Shown: positions 17,625 to 26,222 of the stretch, in pieces
How the letters are laid out: every line of letters starts with the position of its first letter
Numbering within the stretch: position 1 is the stretch's first letter
NCBI GenBank assembly: GCA_029212905.1
Contig: JARGPB010000011.1
Span: 62,001 to 126,000, forward strand
DNA length: 64,000 nucleotides
Direction of reading: 5' to 3'
Source: Thalassovita sp.
GTDB lineage: Bacteria > Pseudomonadota > Alphaproteobacteria > Rhodobacterales > Rhodobacteraceae
Program-made: the position numbers and the translations under genes
The notes under the pieces: model-generated
Told to the model about the DNA's origin: nothing
The model's input: the letters and a program-made list of their open reading frames with translations, nothing else
Databases searched by the model: none

Positions 17625-17655
17625 TTGACCTTCCAGTGCAGGAAGGCTCCACCTA
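17625..17655 (+). promoter_or_regulatory. CueR-type promoter/operator of the copZ-like gene
   Basis: TTGACC (17625-17630) is followed by the dyad CCTTCC-AGTGCA-GGAAGG (17629-17646), one nucleotide shorter in its centre than the copA operator. A 19-nt spacer gives CACCTA (17650-17655), a poor -10. It points away from the copA site, so both sides of the 142-nt gap can be activated by CueR. Confidence 0.7.
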
Positions 17656-17677
17656 AGGGTCAATACAGGAGACTCAC

Positions 17678-17875
17678 ATGCTCAAATTCACCGTACCAAC
17701 CATGAAATGCGGGCATTGCACTGCCGCGATCGAAAAATCCGTTACCGAATCCGATCCGACGGCGCTGTTGACCTTTGATGTTGAAAATAGGCTGGTCGAA
17801 ATCGACAGCGCCGATGACGCCGCCGATCTGATCGCCGCAATCAAGGGTGCCGGTTTTGAGGCCACCCCCGCCTGA
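17678..17875 (+). CDS. CopZ-like heavy-metal-associated copper chaperone
   Basis: This 65-residue protein is a single HMA domain. It has the metal-binding motif MKCGHC (Cys11 and Cys14) and the usual beta-alpha-beta-beta-alpha-beta length. It probably hands Cu(I) to CopA in the cytoplasm. AGGAG lies 8 nt before the ATG. A CueR-type operator precedes it, divergent from copA. Its TGA stop directly abuts the hypE stop on the other strand. Confidence 0.9.
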   Translation: MLKFTVPTMKCGHCTAAIEKSVTESDPTALLTFDVENRLVEIDSADDAADLIAAIKGAGFEATPA

Positions 17876-18898
17876 TCAGCAAATCCGCGGCAGTTGCTCG
17901 CCGACCAGCATGTCCACGATGCGCGCCCCGCCAAACAGAGTGCGCATCGTCACCCGGCCTGGCTCTCCGTCTAGCGCGCGACCAATCGCAACCGCGCCGC
18001 GCCCCTCGGGCAGCGCGTGCATGGCCGCCAAGGCCGCGTCGGCCTGGTCTTCGGGCACGAATAGAACCAGCGTGCCCTCGTTCGCCAGATACAGCGGGTC
18101 CAGTCCCAGGATCTCGCACATACCCTTGACTTCGGTTCGGATCGGCAGCGCTGTCTCGTCGATCTCAATCGCAACGCCTGCGGCCTCTGCCATCTCATTC
18201 AAGGCTGACGCGACACCCCCCCGTGTTGCATCCCGCGCCGCGCGCACATCCGGCGCCGCCGCAATCACCGCTTCGACCAAATACCCAAGCCCCTGACAAT
18301 CCGACACTATTTCCGCAGACAGAGCCATGTCGCCGCGCGCCGCAAGGATCGCCGCGCCATGATCACCAAGCACACCATTCACAATCGCCACGTCCCCGGC
18401 GCGGATCTTGCTGGCCTCCATCTGCCGCCCCGCTGGGATCACCCCCACGCCGGCAGTCGTCACGAACACCGTATCCGCCATCCCGCGTCCAACGACTTTG
18501 GTATCCCCCGTCACGATCCGTACGCCGGCCTTTTGCGCCTCGGTCTGCATCGACGCCGCGATCCGCCGCAACAGGGCCACCTCGGTCCCTTCTTCGATGA
18601 TAAATGCCGCCGTCAGATACAGCGGCCGCGCGCCGCCCACCGCCAGATCATTCACCGTGCCGCATACCGCAATTTTGCCGATGTCACCGCCTGGAAACTC
18701 CACGGGATCGACCACGAAACTGTCTGTGGTCATGGCCAGTTGCGCGCCCGGCTCGGCCAGGGCCGCGCAGTCCAAACGTGCTTGATCCTCCATCCCGTCC
18801 GGCTGAAAGACCGAGGTAAACACCTCCTCGATCAGGTCCCGCATCGCCTTGCCACCGCCACCATGGGCCAGTGTCACCCGTTCATCTCTCAGCGCCAT
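17876..18898 (-). CDS. hypE: Hydrogenase maturation factor HypE
   Basis: This 340-residue protein dehydrates the HypF-carbamoylated C-terminal Cys thiocarboxamide to thiocyanate, the source of the CN ligands of the NiFe site. It has the AIR-synthase-like fold start VTLAHGGGGKAMRDLI, ATP-site pattern ARDATRGGVA, and the required C-terminal Cys (PRIC). The ATG at 18898 has AGGAAAG upstream; a longer open frame (to 19105) is rejected because it would overlap hypD. It is the last gene of the hydrogenase locus, 38 nt after hypD. Confidence 0.95.
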   Translation of the reverse strand: MALRDERVTLAHGGGGKAMRDLIEEVFTSVFQPDGMEDQARLDCAALAEPGAQLAMTTDSFVVDPVEFPGGDIGKIAVCGTVNDLAVGGARPLYLTAAFIIEEGTEVALLRRIAASMQTEAQKAGVRIVTGDTKVVGRGMADTVFVTTAGVGVIPAGRQMEASKIRAGDVAIVNGVLGDHGAAILAARGDMALSAEIVSDCQGLGYLVEAVIAAAPDVRAARDATRGGVASALNEMAEAAGVAIEIDETALPIRTEVKGMCEILGLDPLYLANEGTLVLFVPEDQADAALAAMHALPEGRGAVAIGRALDGEPGRVTMRTLFGGARIVDMLVGEQLPRIC

Positions 18899-18936
18899 TT
18901 CTTCTTTCCTAAATATCCCAAGGAGGCCGCAGAGCC

Positions 18937-20076
18937 CTATTCGGCAGCCACAGCACGCGCGCCACCATATTGGTAATAGGCCGCGCAGGCCCCCTCCGAG
19001 CTGACCATCAACGCCCCCAGCGGCATCTCGGGCGTGCAGCCTTTCCCGAACTGAGGGCACATCACGGGCTTCATTCGTCCGGTCATCACTTGCCCGCAGG
19101 CGCAACCTTCCGGGTCTTCCACATCCCGAGGACCCGCAGCATAGCCGATCCCGAATTTCTCTTCGGCATCAAAGGCTTTGTACTGATCCCGGATGCGCAG
19201 CCCGCTTTCGTCAATCTCGCCCAGGCCGCGCCATTCGAACGTCGGCCGCATTTCATAGACGTCCTCGATTGCAGCGATGGACACCGCGTTGCCGTGCTCG
19301 GGCACCACGCGGGCATACTGGTTCTGGACTTCGGCCCGACCATCGCGGATCTGCTCCAGCACCATCAATACCGATTGCAGCAGGTCCAGCGGTTCAAATC
19401 CAGCCACAACGATGGGCTTACCATAGTCTTTGGCAATGAAATCATAGGGGTGCACGCCGATCACCATAGACACATGCCCCGGCCCGACAAAGCCATCCAG
19501 CACCATATGCGGGTCATCCAGCAGCGCCTTGATCGGCGGGGGGACGGTGATGTGGTTGCAAAAGACGGTGAAATTCGTCAGCCCCTCGCGGGCGGCTTGC
19601 TGGATGGACAGCGCGGTCGAGGGCGTCGTCGTCTCGAACCCCAGGCCAAAGAACACCACCTCGCGATCCGGGTTGCGTCGCGCCAGTTCCAGCGCATCCA
19701 AGGGGGAATAGACCATCCGGATATCCGCCCCATCGGCCTTGGCCTGCATCAGAGATTTTTGTGTCCCCGGCACGCGCATGGCGTCACCAAAGGTGGTAAA
19801 AATCACCTCGGGGCGTTCGGCCAGTTCGATACATTCGTCAACACGGCTGCGTGGCAAAACGCAAACGGGACAACCGGGGCCGTGGATGAATTCGATCCCC
19901 GCAGGCGTCAGCTTGTCCAACCCATAGCGAAAGATTGCATGGGTGTGGCCGCCGCAGATCTCCATAATGTGGACAGGTTTTTCAGCCGTTGCGCCGATCT
20001 GGTCAACGACGCGTGCGATCGCGTCCAGCAGGGCCTTGGCTGCCACCGGGTCGCGGAATTCGTCTGCGTATTTCAT
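18937..20076 (-). CDS. hypD: Hydrogenase maturation factor HypD
   Basis: This 379-residue iron-sulfur protein forms with HypC the scaffold on which Fe(CN)2CO is built. It has the family motifs MEICGGHTHAIFRYG, HGPGCPVC and GFETTTPSTA. The C-terminal cysteine cluster CACGQVMTGRMKPVMC followed by GKGC binds the [4Fe-4S] cluster. GGAGGAAC precedes the ATG at 20076, which overlaps hypC by 4 nt. Confidence 0.96.
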   Translation of the reverse strand: MKYADEFRDPVAAKALLDAIARVVDQIGATAEKPVHIMEICGGHTHAIFRYGLDKLTPAGIEFIHGPGCPVCVLPRSRVDECIELAERPEVIFTTFGDAMRVPGTQKSLMQAKADGADIRMVYSPLDALELARRNPDREVVFFGLGFETTTPSTALSIQQAAREGLTNFTVFCNHITVPPPIKALLDDPHMVLDGFVGPGHVSMVIGVHPYDFIAKDYGKPIVVAGFEPLDLLQSVLMVLEQIRDGRAEVQNQYARVVPEHGNAVSIAAIEDVYEMRPTFEWRGLGEIDESGLRIRDQYKAFDAEEKFGIGYAAGPRDVEDPEGCACGQVMTGRMKPVMCPQFGKGCTPEMPLGALMVSSEGACAAYYQYGGARAVAAE

Positions 20077-20363
20077 GCCCGTTCCTCCAATGCGGCGTCG
20101 CCAGCGGCCATCGCCTCCAGTGTTTCCTGCGCCTCGCCCAGACCCCGCAAGGCCTCCAAGGTTGCAGCGGCTTCGGCTTCGTCGATCTCGGCCATGGCAA
20201 AGCCCACATGGATCAGCGCCCATTTGCCCACGACGTCAGACAGCGTACCGGTGGCAATCGGGGCCACGTTGACCTCGCGGCGCACGCCGGACACTTCGGC
20301 CATGGCCATCATGCGGGCTTCGTCTGTGATGGCCACGATCTGGCCAGGGATGCCTAGGCACAT
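20073..20363 (-). CDS. hypC: Hydrogenase maturation chaperone HypC
   Basis: This 96-residue chaperone begins MCLGIPGQIV; Cys2 binds the Fe(CN)2CO unit and then contacts the large subunit. A second HypC paralogue, HupF, is encoded earlier in the same locus. The gene overlaps hypD by 4 nt and follows hupR by 3 nt, matching the hupR-hypCDE order of R. capsulatus. Confidence 0.95.
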   Translation of the reverse strand: MCLGIPGQIVAITDEARMMAMAEVSGVRREVNVAPIATGTLSDVVGKWALIHVGFAMAEIDEAEAAATLEALRGLGEAQETLEAMAAGDAALEERA

Positions 20364-20366
20364 GGG

Positions 20367-21848
20367 TTAGTCCTCCTCGGGTGTCAGCGCGGGTTTGCCC
20401 GGTTCGGCGATCCCGTAGCGTTCGATTTTCGCGCGCAGGCCCACGCGGGACAGGCCCAGTTCGTTCGCGGCGCGGCTTTTGTTCCATTTCAGGCGGGTCA
20501 GAGTCTCGCGCAGAATGCGCATCTCGATCTCCTCGACACGGGTTTTCAGCGTACCCTCGCCCTCTAACACCATGTCCACCGGGGTGACGCCGGGCGCATC
20601 CGAAGGCGCAGCCTGCAGGATATGCCGCGAGATCAGCTCCGGCCCCAACAGCGTATCCTGGCTAAATACCAACATGCGGATCATTTCGTTTTCCAGCTCG
20701 CGCAGGTTGCCGGGCCAATCGTAATTTTCCAGAAACTGGATCGAGTCATCCGACAGGCCGTAAACCTGCTTGCCATGGGCCGAGGCGGCTTCGAACAGCA
20801 AGTGTTGCGCCAGTATCGACAGGTCCTCCAGCCGTTTTCGCAGGGGCGGAACTGTCATCGTGGTCTTGGCCAATGCGAAATACAGATCGCCCCGGAATCG
20901 GCCTTCGGCTACGTCCAGCCGCAGATCGCGGGACGCGCCCGCCAGCAGGCGCACATCGGTGCGGATGACCTCGTGACTGCCTAGCGGGCGAAAGGCGCCT
21001 TCGGTCGCGACCTTGACCAGAGCCAGCTGCATCTTGGGCGACAGATCTGCGATCCCGTTCAGGAACAAAGTGCCGCGATCCGCCTTTTGCAACAGGCCGG
21101 GTTTGTTCGATTGCACACCGGGGACAGCCCCGCGCCGAGCTCCGAACAGCTCTAGCTCTAGGATGTCGTCATCCACACCGATGCAGTTGATTTCGTGGAA
21201 CGGCCGGTCGGACCGGAGCGAGCTGTAATGCATCGCCCGCGCCAGGTCGGTCTTGCCGGTGCCAGCCTCGCCGGTGATCAACACAGAGACGTCGAAACTC
21301 GCGAATTGACGGGCCTGCGCAATCACTGCGTTCATGGGTGAATTCGGCCCCCGCAACACGTTCTCGAATCCCAGCCCCTCGCGCAGGGCCTTGCGTTTCT
21401 CGTCCAGCTTGGTCTCGACTGACCGTGAAAGGTATCGCATTTCCAGCGACATACGGTCGTGTTCGCGGTTCAGTCGGAACAGGTCCGAGGCGTTTTTGGC
21501 GGTCATTACCAGCAGATCAGGATGCCAGGGCTTGGTCAGAAACTGGTAAATTCCCGCCTGATTGATGGCCGCGATCATGTCATTGGTTTCGGTATAGCCG
21601 GTGATGATGATCCGCACGGTTTCGGGCCAGCGGTCCCGCACCTCTGTCAGAAATTCGACCCCCGTCCGCCCCGGCATCCGCTGATCGCAAAAGATCACCT
21701 GAACAAAGTGCTCCTCCATCAGGGCCGCCGCTTCATCGGCGTTGCGAGCGATCAGACAGTCGAAATCGTCCTCCAGAGCCATGCGCATCGAGCTCAACGA
21801 GTGCTCCTCGTCATCGATCAGCAGGATGGTGGGGGGCGTGTCAGGCAT
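20367..21848 (-). CDS. hupR: Hydrogenase response regulator HupR (NtrC family, degenerate)
   Basis: This 493-residue response regulator activates hydrogenase transcription. The receiver domain has the phosphoacceptor Asp55 in FCDQRMPG. The central AAA+ domain keeps Walker A (GEAGTGKT) but has GAVPGV where GAFTGA should be and GTLFLNGI where GTLFLDEI is normal, so the sigma-54 contact and the catalytic acidic residues are lost. The C-terminal Fis-type helix-turn-helix is intact (NKSRAANELGLSRVGLRAKI). R. capsulatus HupR is known to lack GAFTGA and to work with the housekeeping sigma factor. HupT, encoded in the same locus, is the presumed kinase. Confidence 0.94.
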   Translation of the reverse strand: MPDTPPTILLIDDEEHSLSSMRMALEDDFDCLIARNADEAAALMEEHFVQVIFCDQRMPGRTGVEFLTEVRDRWPETVRIIITGYTETNDMIAAINQAGIYQFLTKPWHPDLLVMTAKNASDLFRLNREHDRMSLEMRYLSRSVETKLDEKRKALREGLGFENVLRGPNSPMNAVIAQARQFASFDVSVLITGEAGTGKTDLARAMHYSSLRSDRPFHEINCIGVDDDILELELFGARRGAVPGVQSNKPGLLQKADRGTLFLNGIADLSPKMQLALVKVATEGAFRPLGSHEVIRTDVRLLAGASRDLRLDVAEGRFRGDLYFALAKTTMTVPPLRKRLEDLSILAQHLLFEAASAHGKQVYGLSDDSIQFLENYDWPGNLRELENEMIRMLVFSQDTLLGPELISRHILQAAPSDAPGVTPVDMVLEGEGTLKTRVEEIEMRILRETLTRLKWNKSRAANELGLSRVGLRAKIERYGIAEPGKPALTPEED

Positions 21849-22678
21849 TATTCCGCGGCCTCCTCGGCCTGTTTGGCGGCCAGATTACTGCGCAGCCAGC
21901 CCAGCCAGTCCGCCATGCCTTCGCCCGTGCGCGCGCTCAGCCGGATGATTTCGATGCCGGGATTCACGCGCCGCAGGTTTTCCTCGTACAGGTCCAGATC
22001 GACGTCACAATGCGGCGCCAGATCGACCTTGTTCAGCAAAGCGATCCGAGAGGCCGTGAACATGTCGGGATATTTCAGCGGTTTATCCTCACCCTCGGTC
22101 ACGGACAGGATCGCGACCTTGCAGTCTTCGCCCAGATCGAACCCAGCAGGGCAGACCAGGTTGCCGACGTTTTCCACGAACAGGAACGAGCCCTGCCGCA
22201 TCGGCAGGTGCTCCATCGCGTGGCCCACCATATGGCCATCCAGATGGCAGCCCTTGCCGGTGTTGACCTGCACGGCGGCAGCGCCGGTGGCGCGGATGCG
22301 TTCGGCGTCATTCGCCGTCTGCTGGTCCCCCTCGATCACCGCCAGAGGCGTGTCGCCAAGCGCCTCGATGGTCTTGCACAACAGCGTGGTTTTCCCTGAT
22401 CCGGGCGAGGACACCAGGTTAATCGCGAACATCCCGCGATCTTTCAAAACGGCGCGGTTCGCGTCCGCGTATCGGTCGTTCTTGGCCAGAATATCCGTCT
22501 CGATCTCGATCAAACGGTCCTGAGACATCCCCGGCACCTCGACCCCAGCGGGGCCATGGCCAAAATGAATGTCGTGAGAATGGCCATGGTGATGGTGGTG
22601 GCCATGGGAATGACCATGATCATGAGAATGGCTGTGCCCCTCGACCGAGCTGTCACCGCATCCGCAAACTGTACACAT
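21848..22678 (-). CDS. hypB: Nickel-inserting GTPase HypB
   Basis: This 276-residue GTPase delivers nickel to the hydrogenase large subunit with HypA. The N-terminus has the high-affinity Ni motif CTVCGC (Cys2, Cys5, Cys7). A stretch with 15 His in residues 15-41 follows and can store nickel. The P-loop SSPGSGKTT is at about 90-98, and the nucleotide-linked metal-site Cys-His (GKGCHLDGHMV) is present. Its stop overlaps the hupR start by one nucleotide. Confidence 0.96.
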   Translation of the reverse strand: MCTVCGCGDSSVEGHSHSHDHGHSHGHHHHHGHSHDIHFGHGPAGVEVPGMSQDRLIEIETDILAKNDRYADANRAVLKDRGMFAINLVSSPGSGKTTLLCKTIEALGDTPLAVIEGDQQTANDAERIRATGAAAVQVNTGKGCHLDGHMVGHAMEHLPMRQGSFLFVENVGNLVCPAGFDLGEDCKVAILSVTEGEDKPLKYPDMFTASRIALLNKVDLAPHCDVDLDLYEENLRRVNPGIEIIRLSARTGEGMADWLGWLRSNLAAKQAEEAAE

Positions 22679-23019
22679 CAGATTACCTCCAGATCTTTGA
22701 TCCGCATTTCATCGCCCCCAACGGGCATCAGTTTTCCGCCACCGCAGTCCGGACAGGGGTCCAGACGGTGGGCGATCTCGACTTCTTTGACGCAGTCATA
22801 GCACATGGCCCGACCGGGCAGGTCCAGCATCTCCAGCCGGGCACCCTCGGCCACACTGCCGCGCATCACCACGTCAAAAGCAAATTCCAGCGCCGGTTTT
22901 TCGACGCCCGCGAAACGGCCAATTTCGACACGCACGCATTTCACCGCCTTGATGGTATGGGCACGGGCCTGATCTTCGATCACCTGGCGAATGCCCTCAC
23001 ACAGCGACATCTCATGCAT
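22678..23019 (-). CDS. hypA: Nickel metallochaperone HypA
   Basis: This 113-residue protein binds nickel through His2 in MHEMSLCEG and zinc through two CxxC pairs (CYDC and CPDC). It hands nickel to HypB and the large subunit. It overlaps hupK by 8 nt and hypB by 1 nt. Confidence 0.96.
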   Translation of the reverse strand: MHEMSLCEGIRQVIEDQARAHTIKAVKCVRVEIGRFAGVEKPALEFAFDVVMRGSVAEGARLEMLDLPGRAMCYDCVKEVEIAHRLDPCPDCGGGKLMPVGGDEMRIKDLEVI

Positions 23020-23848
23020 CGGATTGCGCCTTTTTCAGTTCGACGGGGCAGCAGGGGTCCAAAATAGCCAACAGCTTTGATCCCAGCGCCAGGTCCGTCA
23101 GGGTGGTCAATGATGACTCTAAGACCCCCCCGCTGGCAAGCATATGATCAGTTGGTGTCACCCGGTGGAAAGCATCCACCCGGCCGCTCTGCACCACAGC
23201 GCGTACCGCATACGTCCCGCGCGCCGCCGGAACGATCACGCCGCGCTCAGCCAGAACAACGCCGGGCAGCCAACCGCGACGCAAGCGCTGCAATTCAACC
23301 AAGCGCGCCACCACACGCCACAAAGGACCGCGCCCATACTGTGCTTCTACGTGCAGCATCACGGGATGATCTGCGACACGGGCCGCAACCGAGTTTTCCA
23401 AAGCCTGCGCGATGAATACCGAAGCGGTCTCTGGCAACGGCAACCGCCGGGCCACAGCCTGCCCAGGGGGAAATGCGGCAATGATGCAATTCAACAGATC
23501 AGCCATCCGGGACCCCGACCCCAGCAGCATTTCAAACGCGTCAGGCGTGGCAGGGAAAACGGTGGGCGCCTCCCCTGCCGACAGCCCGAACGCCAGAGGA
23601 AGCAACACACCCAGCTTCATCTCGTGTTCGCGCTGAATTTCGTTCGCGACCTCGGCCTTGTCCTGTGCGCTGATCGGCAACCCCAAGGCCCCACGCACCG
23701 CCACCTGCTGCGCCGCGCGACACAGATTGAACAAGCGCGGCAGTAGGTCCGCCACCTCCTCGACCGGTTTTCCCAGCACCAAAGCCGCGACCGGCAAGGC
23801 CGGTGGGCTATGGGCGATCAGGCGCCGGGACAGGGGGTGATCCAACAT
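23012..23848 (-). CDS. hupK: Hydrogenase maturation protein HupK
   Basis: This 278-residue protein matches HupK/HoxV, a scaffold found with oxygen-tolerant uptake hydrogenases that holds the Fe(CN)2CO precursor. It resembles a degenerate large subunit: the C-terminus LDPCCPVEL recalls the DPCxxC metal-binding end, while the N-terminal CxxC pair is reduced to a single Cys (LFNLCRAAQ). It lies between hupJ and hypA, as in R. capsulatus. Confidence 0.85.
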   Translation of the reverse strand: MLDHPLSRRLIAHSPPALPVAALVLGKPVEEVADLLPRLFNLCRAAQQVAVRGALGLPISAQDKAEVANEIQREHEMKLGVLLPLAFGLSAGEAPTVFPATPDAFEMLLGSGSRMADLLNCIIAAFPPGQAVARRLPLPETASVFIAQALENSVAARVADHPVMLHVEAQYGRGPLWRVVARLVELQRLRRGWLPGVVLAERGVIVPAARGTYAVRAVVQSGRVDAFHRVTPTDHMLASGGVLESSLTTLTDLALGSKLLAILDPCCPVELKKAQSDA

Positions 23849-23852
23849 GATG

Positions 23853-24650
23853 TCAGCTTTCGCTTATGCCGGCAGTGATGACCTGCCGCCGCGAGGGCAC
23901 AACGGGGATTTCTGGCTCTTCGGCCTCGGCCTCGGCCTCAGTCGCTTCGATTTCGGCGATTTCCGCCTCACGCGTGGCGCGAATATCTGCCTGACGATCC
24001 GTTTCAGCGCGATGCTCTTCTTCAAACAGGGCCTGCATCACCGCATTGGCCACATCAACGGCCTGCGCCTGGGTTTTGAACTCGCCCATCGGCGAAAACA
24101 AAGAGCACGCCTTGTACCCACCAACCATATCGCGCGTGTTGTGGATGAATTCATAGATGCCTGACGGGAATGCGATGTCCTCTTTTTCGCCCGCCTGCAA
24201 ACCGGACCAATCCTCGTCCTCGGAGGGCAACATCACAAGGTTCATGAACCACGGGCTGATCAGCACACCCAACGGACGACCATTCAGCATCTGCCAGCCC
24301 ACGGCCTGCACGTGCAGCACCTTGTTCACCATTGGCACGTCCCGCATTTTGCCGTGCCAGACCTCGGTAAAGTCAGTTTCCAGCAGCTCGGTCTTGGTGC
24401 GAATTTTCTGCGCCTCCAGCACATCGTCTGCGCCGGGATCTTCGGACACAAGGAACTGTTCCTTGGGGGCATCGCAGTTCGGACACGACCAATCGTCGGG
24501 TAATTCCAGAAACGGCGTGCCCGGCAGAACCTGTCGGGTATCATCGCCCTCGGCCGGATCATATGGAGTCCAGCAGATTTTGCATTCCATGATTGCACGC
24601 GGGCTGATCTTGTCATTTGCGCCCAGGAACGAACCTTCGAAACCGCTCAT
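23853..24650 (-). CDS. hupJ: Rubredoxin-HupJ (HybE family) fusion protein
   Basis: This 265-residue protein joins two hydrogenase accessory proteins. Residues about 20-75 are a rubredoxin with CKICWTPYDP (Cys23, Cys26) and CPNC (Cys56, Cys59), corresponding to HupI/HoxR. Residues about 90-215 match the HupJ/HybE assembly-chaperone family (PWFMNLVMLPSEDEDW, FPSGIYEFI). The C-terminal 45 residues are an acidic, Ala/Glu-rich, probably helical tail. The start overlaps hupH by 4 nt and leaves no room for another. The rubredoxin may protect assembly from oxygen. Confidence 0.9.
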   Translation of the reverse strand: MSGFEGSFLGANDKISPRAIMECKICWTPYDPAEGDDTRQVLPGTPFLELPDDWSCPNCDAPKEQFLVSEDPGADDVLEAQKIRTKTELLETDFTEVWHGKMRDVPMVNKVLHVQAVGWQMLNGRPLGVLISPWFMNLVMLPSEDEDWSGLQAGEKEDIAFPSGIYEFIHNTRDMVGGYKACSLFSPMGEFKTQAQAVDVANAVMQALFEEEHRAETDRQADIRATREAEIAEIEATEAEAEAEEPEIPVVPSRRQVITAGISES

Positions 24651-25486
24651 CGGATTGCCTCCAGGACTTCGCAGATACGTTCAGCGCTGTCGGACAAGTC
24701 TTCGGGCGCGGCCAGGGCCACCTCGGGCAGGCGGGTGACTTCGAACGTGTCCAAAATCAGCGTGTCCATCGAGTTAAAGAACTGCACCCGCCAGACATGC
24801 GCCTGTCCGGTCGCGCTGATCCGGCAATTCCCATAGCCGCGCGACAGAATATCAACCGAGCCTTTCCCCAGCGCGTCATCCAGCCATTCCAGGTCCGGTT
24901 CGGTATGTGGCAGCAAGGACAGGTTGATTACGTGCAGCTCGGCCTCGGGGGAATAGGCGGCGGATTTATCCATCAGTTCGACCAACAGCGGCGGGGCATT
25001 GACCACGCCGGCAGGTTTCGGCGCCAAGGCCCCCAGCGCGGGTTTGCGCGCCTCGAACGCGCGATCAATCGCCATCTGCGGAACTGGCCCGATTTCGACC
25101 GTATCGACGCCTGCTCCCAACAGCGACCAGACCCCGGCGAAAACGCTTTCTTGTGCCGCGATCGCCGGAATCCCGTGCATTTTGACCGAGACCTCGCCCT
25201 GCCCCAGCGTTTCGGAAATCAGGGCCCGGTTGGCCGTATCAAGGTTGGACAGGTCCAGCGTTTCATTCGCGGCCCCTTGTGCGACACGCGCGCAGGCCGC
25301 TGACATTTGCGCCAACAGGGCCAGCGCGGGGGCCAGTTCGACGACAGCTTCGACCTCGGGGATGTGGGTTGAATAGGCGCGCATATCCTGGGGCATCGGC
25401 AGGTATTCCAGCGCCTTGTCGTCCTCATCCAGCGGTTGCGATCCCGGACCGTAACCCGTTGGAGGCATGTGAAAATTACTAACCAT
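24647..25486 (-). CDS. hupH: Hydrogenase maturation protein HupH
   Basis: This 279-residue protein belongs to the HupH/HyaF family, which is needed for maturation of uptake hydrogenases, probably of the small-subunit clusters. The C-terminal half contains the family pattern LSRGYGNCRISATGQAHVWRV and the following FFNSMDTLILDTFEV. AGGAGAG precedes the ATG at 25486. It lies 12 nt after hupG and overlaps hupJ by 4 nt. Confidence 0.9.
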   Translation of the reverse strand: MVSNFHMPPTGYGPGSQPLDEDDKALEYLPMPQDMRAYSTHIPEVEAVVELAPALALLAQMSAACARVAQGAANETLDLSNLDTANRALISETLGQGEVSVKMHGIPAIAAQESVFAGVWSLLGAGVDTVEIGPVPQMAIDRAFEARKPALGALAPKPAGVVNAPPLLVELMDKSAAYSPEAELHVINLSLLPHTEPDLEWLDDALGKGSVDILSRGYGNCRISATGQAHVWRVQFFNSMDTLILDTFEVTRLPEVALAAPEDLSDSAERICEVLEAIR

Positions 25487-25498
25487 TGCGTTCTCTCC

Positions 25499-25882
25499 TC
25501 ATTCCGCAGCGACGGGCTGCGCCAGGATCTGATTGATCCGGGCAATATATTCGTCCCAATCACGCACGCGCGGGATCGCCCCGATCATCTGCCCATCACG
25601 GTAGAAAATCAGGCTGGGGGTTTTCAGAACGCGGGTTTCCTCGCGCAGGCGGGTTTCGATCTCAGTGCCCACGACGGCGCAGTCGAACCGACCTTGGAAC
25701 GCCATCTTCAGCTCGGGAAGGATGACGGCGACATCGGCGGTTTCCAGATTCCGCTTGGGGTCGCCAGGTACGAACAAGGCGTGGACGCCGGGCTGGGCGG
25801 TGAACGCGGCCAGCGCGTCCCAATCGACCAGATCGGGCCAGCTCATTTCGTCCGTCAGACGGGTAATCAGGGGATGAGTCAT
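25499..25882 (-). CDS. hupG: Hydrogenase accessory protein HupG
   Basis: This 127-residue protein is of the HupG/HyaE thioredoxin-like family, a chaperone of the Tat-exported small subunit. The fold is visible (ALFVPGDPKRNLETADVAVI, then TPSLIFYRDGQMIG) but there is no redox CxxC. I chose the ATG at 25882; the open frame extends upstream to 25984 but would overlap hupF strongly. The ribosome-binding site is weak. Confidence 0.87.
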   Translation of the reverse strand: MTHPLITRLTDEMSWPDLVDWDALAAFTAQPGVHALFVPGDPKRNLETADVAVILPELKMAFQGRFDCAVVGTEIETRLREETRVLKTPSLIFYRDGQMIGAIPRVRDWDEYIARINQILAQPVAAE

Positions 25883-25898
25883 CTGGGGTCTCTTTCGG

Positions 25899-26219
25899 TT
25901 AAGCTGTGGAGTCGCCGGCATCAAGCGCGGCCTGCAAATGTGGGGGAAGCTGCGGTGTCCGGGCATCGAGATCGGCAAACGCATCGCCCAGATCCCCGCC
26001 CTGCATCAACGAGCGCAACCCGTCCAAGGCAGCAGAAATCTTGGCGGCCTCGTCCGCGTTGATCACCTCGCGGGCGGTGCCCAGAAAGGTCAGAACCCAG
26101 GCACCGGGGGCCACCGGGCCGGTCAGCGACAGGTCGATCAGAGCCGTTTCGCGCCCGTCAGTGGCCTGCGCAGCGATCCCCTCAACGCTGAGAATCTGCA
26201 TGGGAACACCTAGACACAT
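25899..26219 (-). CDS. hupF: HypC-paralogous chaperone HupF
   Basis: This 106-residue protein begins MCLGVPMQIL like HypC and has the HypC-type barrel followed by a longer helical C-terminus. R. leguminosarum HupF helps to stabilise the large subunit when oxygen is present. It follows hupD by 3 nt. Confidence 0.92.
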   Translation of the reverse strand: MCLGVPMQILSVEGIAAQATDGRETALIDLSLTGPVAPGAWVLTFLGTAREVINADEAAKISAALDGLRSLMQGGDLGDAFADLDARTPQLPPHLQAALDAGDSTA

Positions 26220-26222
26220 GAC

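Noticed and set aside
17872..17880. CTGATCAG palindrome at the copper chaperone/hypE junction as a terminator
   Set aside because: Eight symmetrical bases without a loop or T-run cannot act as a terminator; it arises from the two abutting stop codons.
18899..19105. N-terminal extension of HypE
   Set aside because: It overlaps hypD, is not part of the HypE family and a good ribosome-binding site lies before the ATG at 18898.
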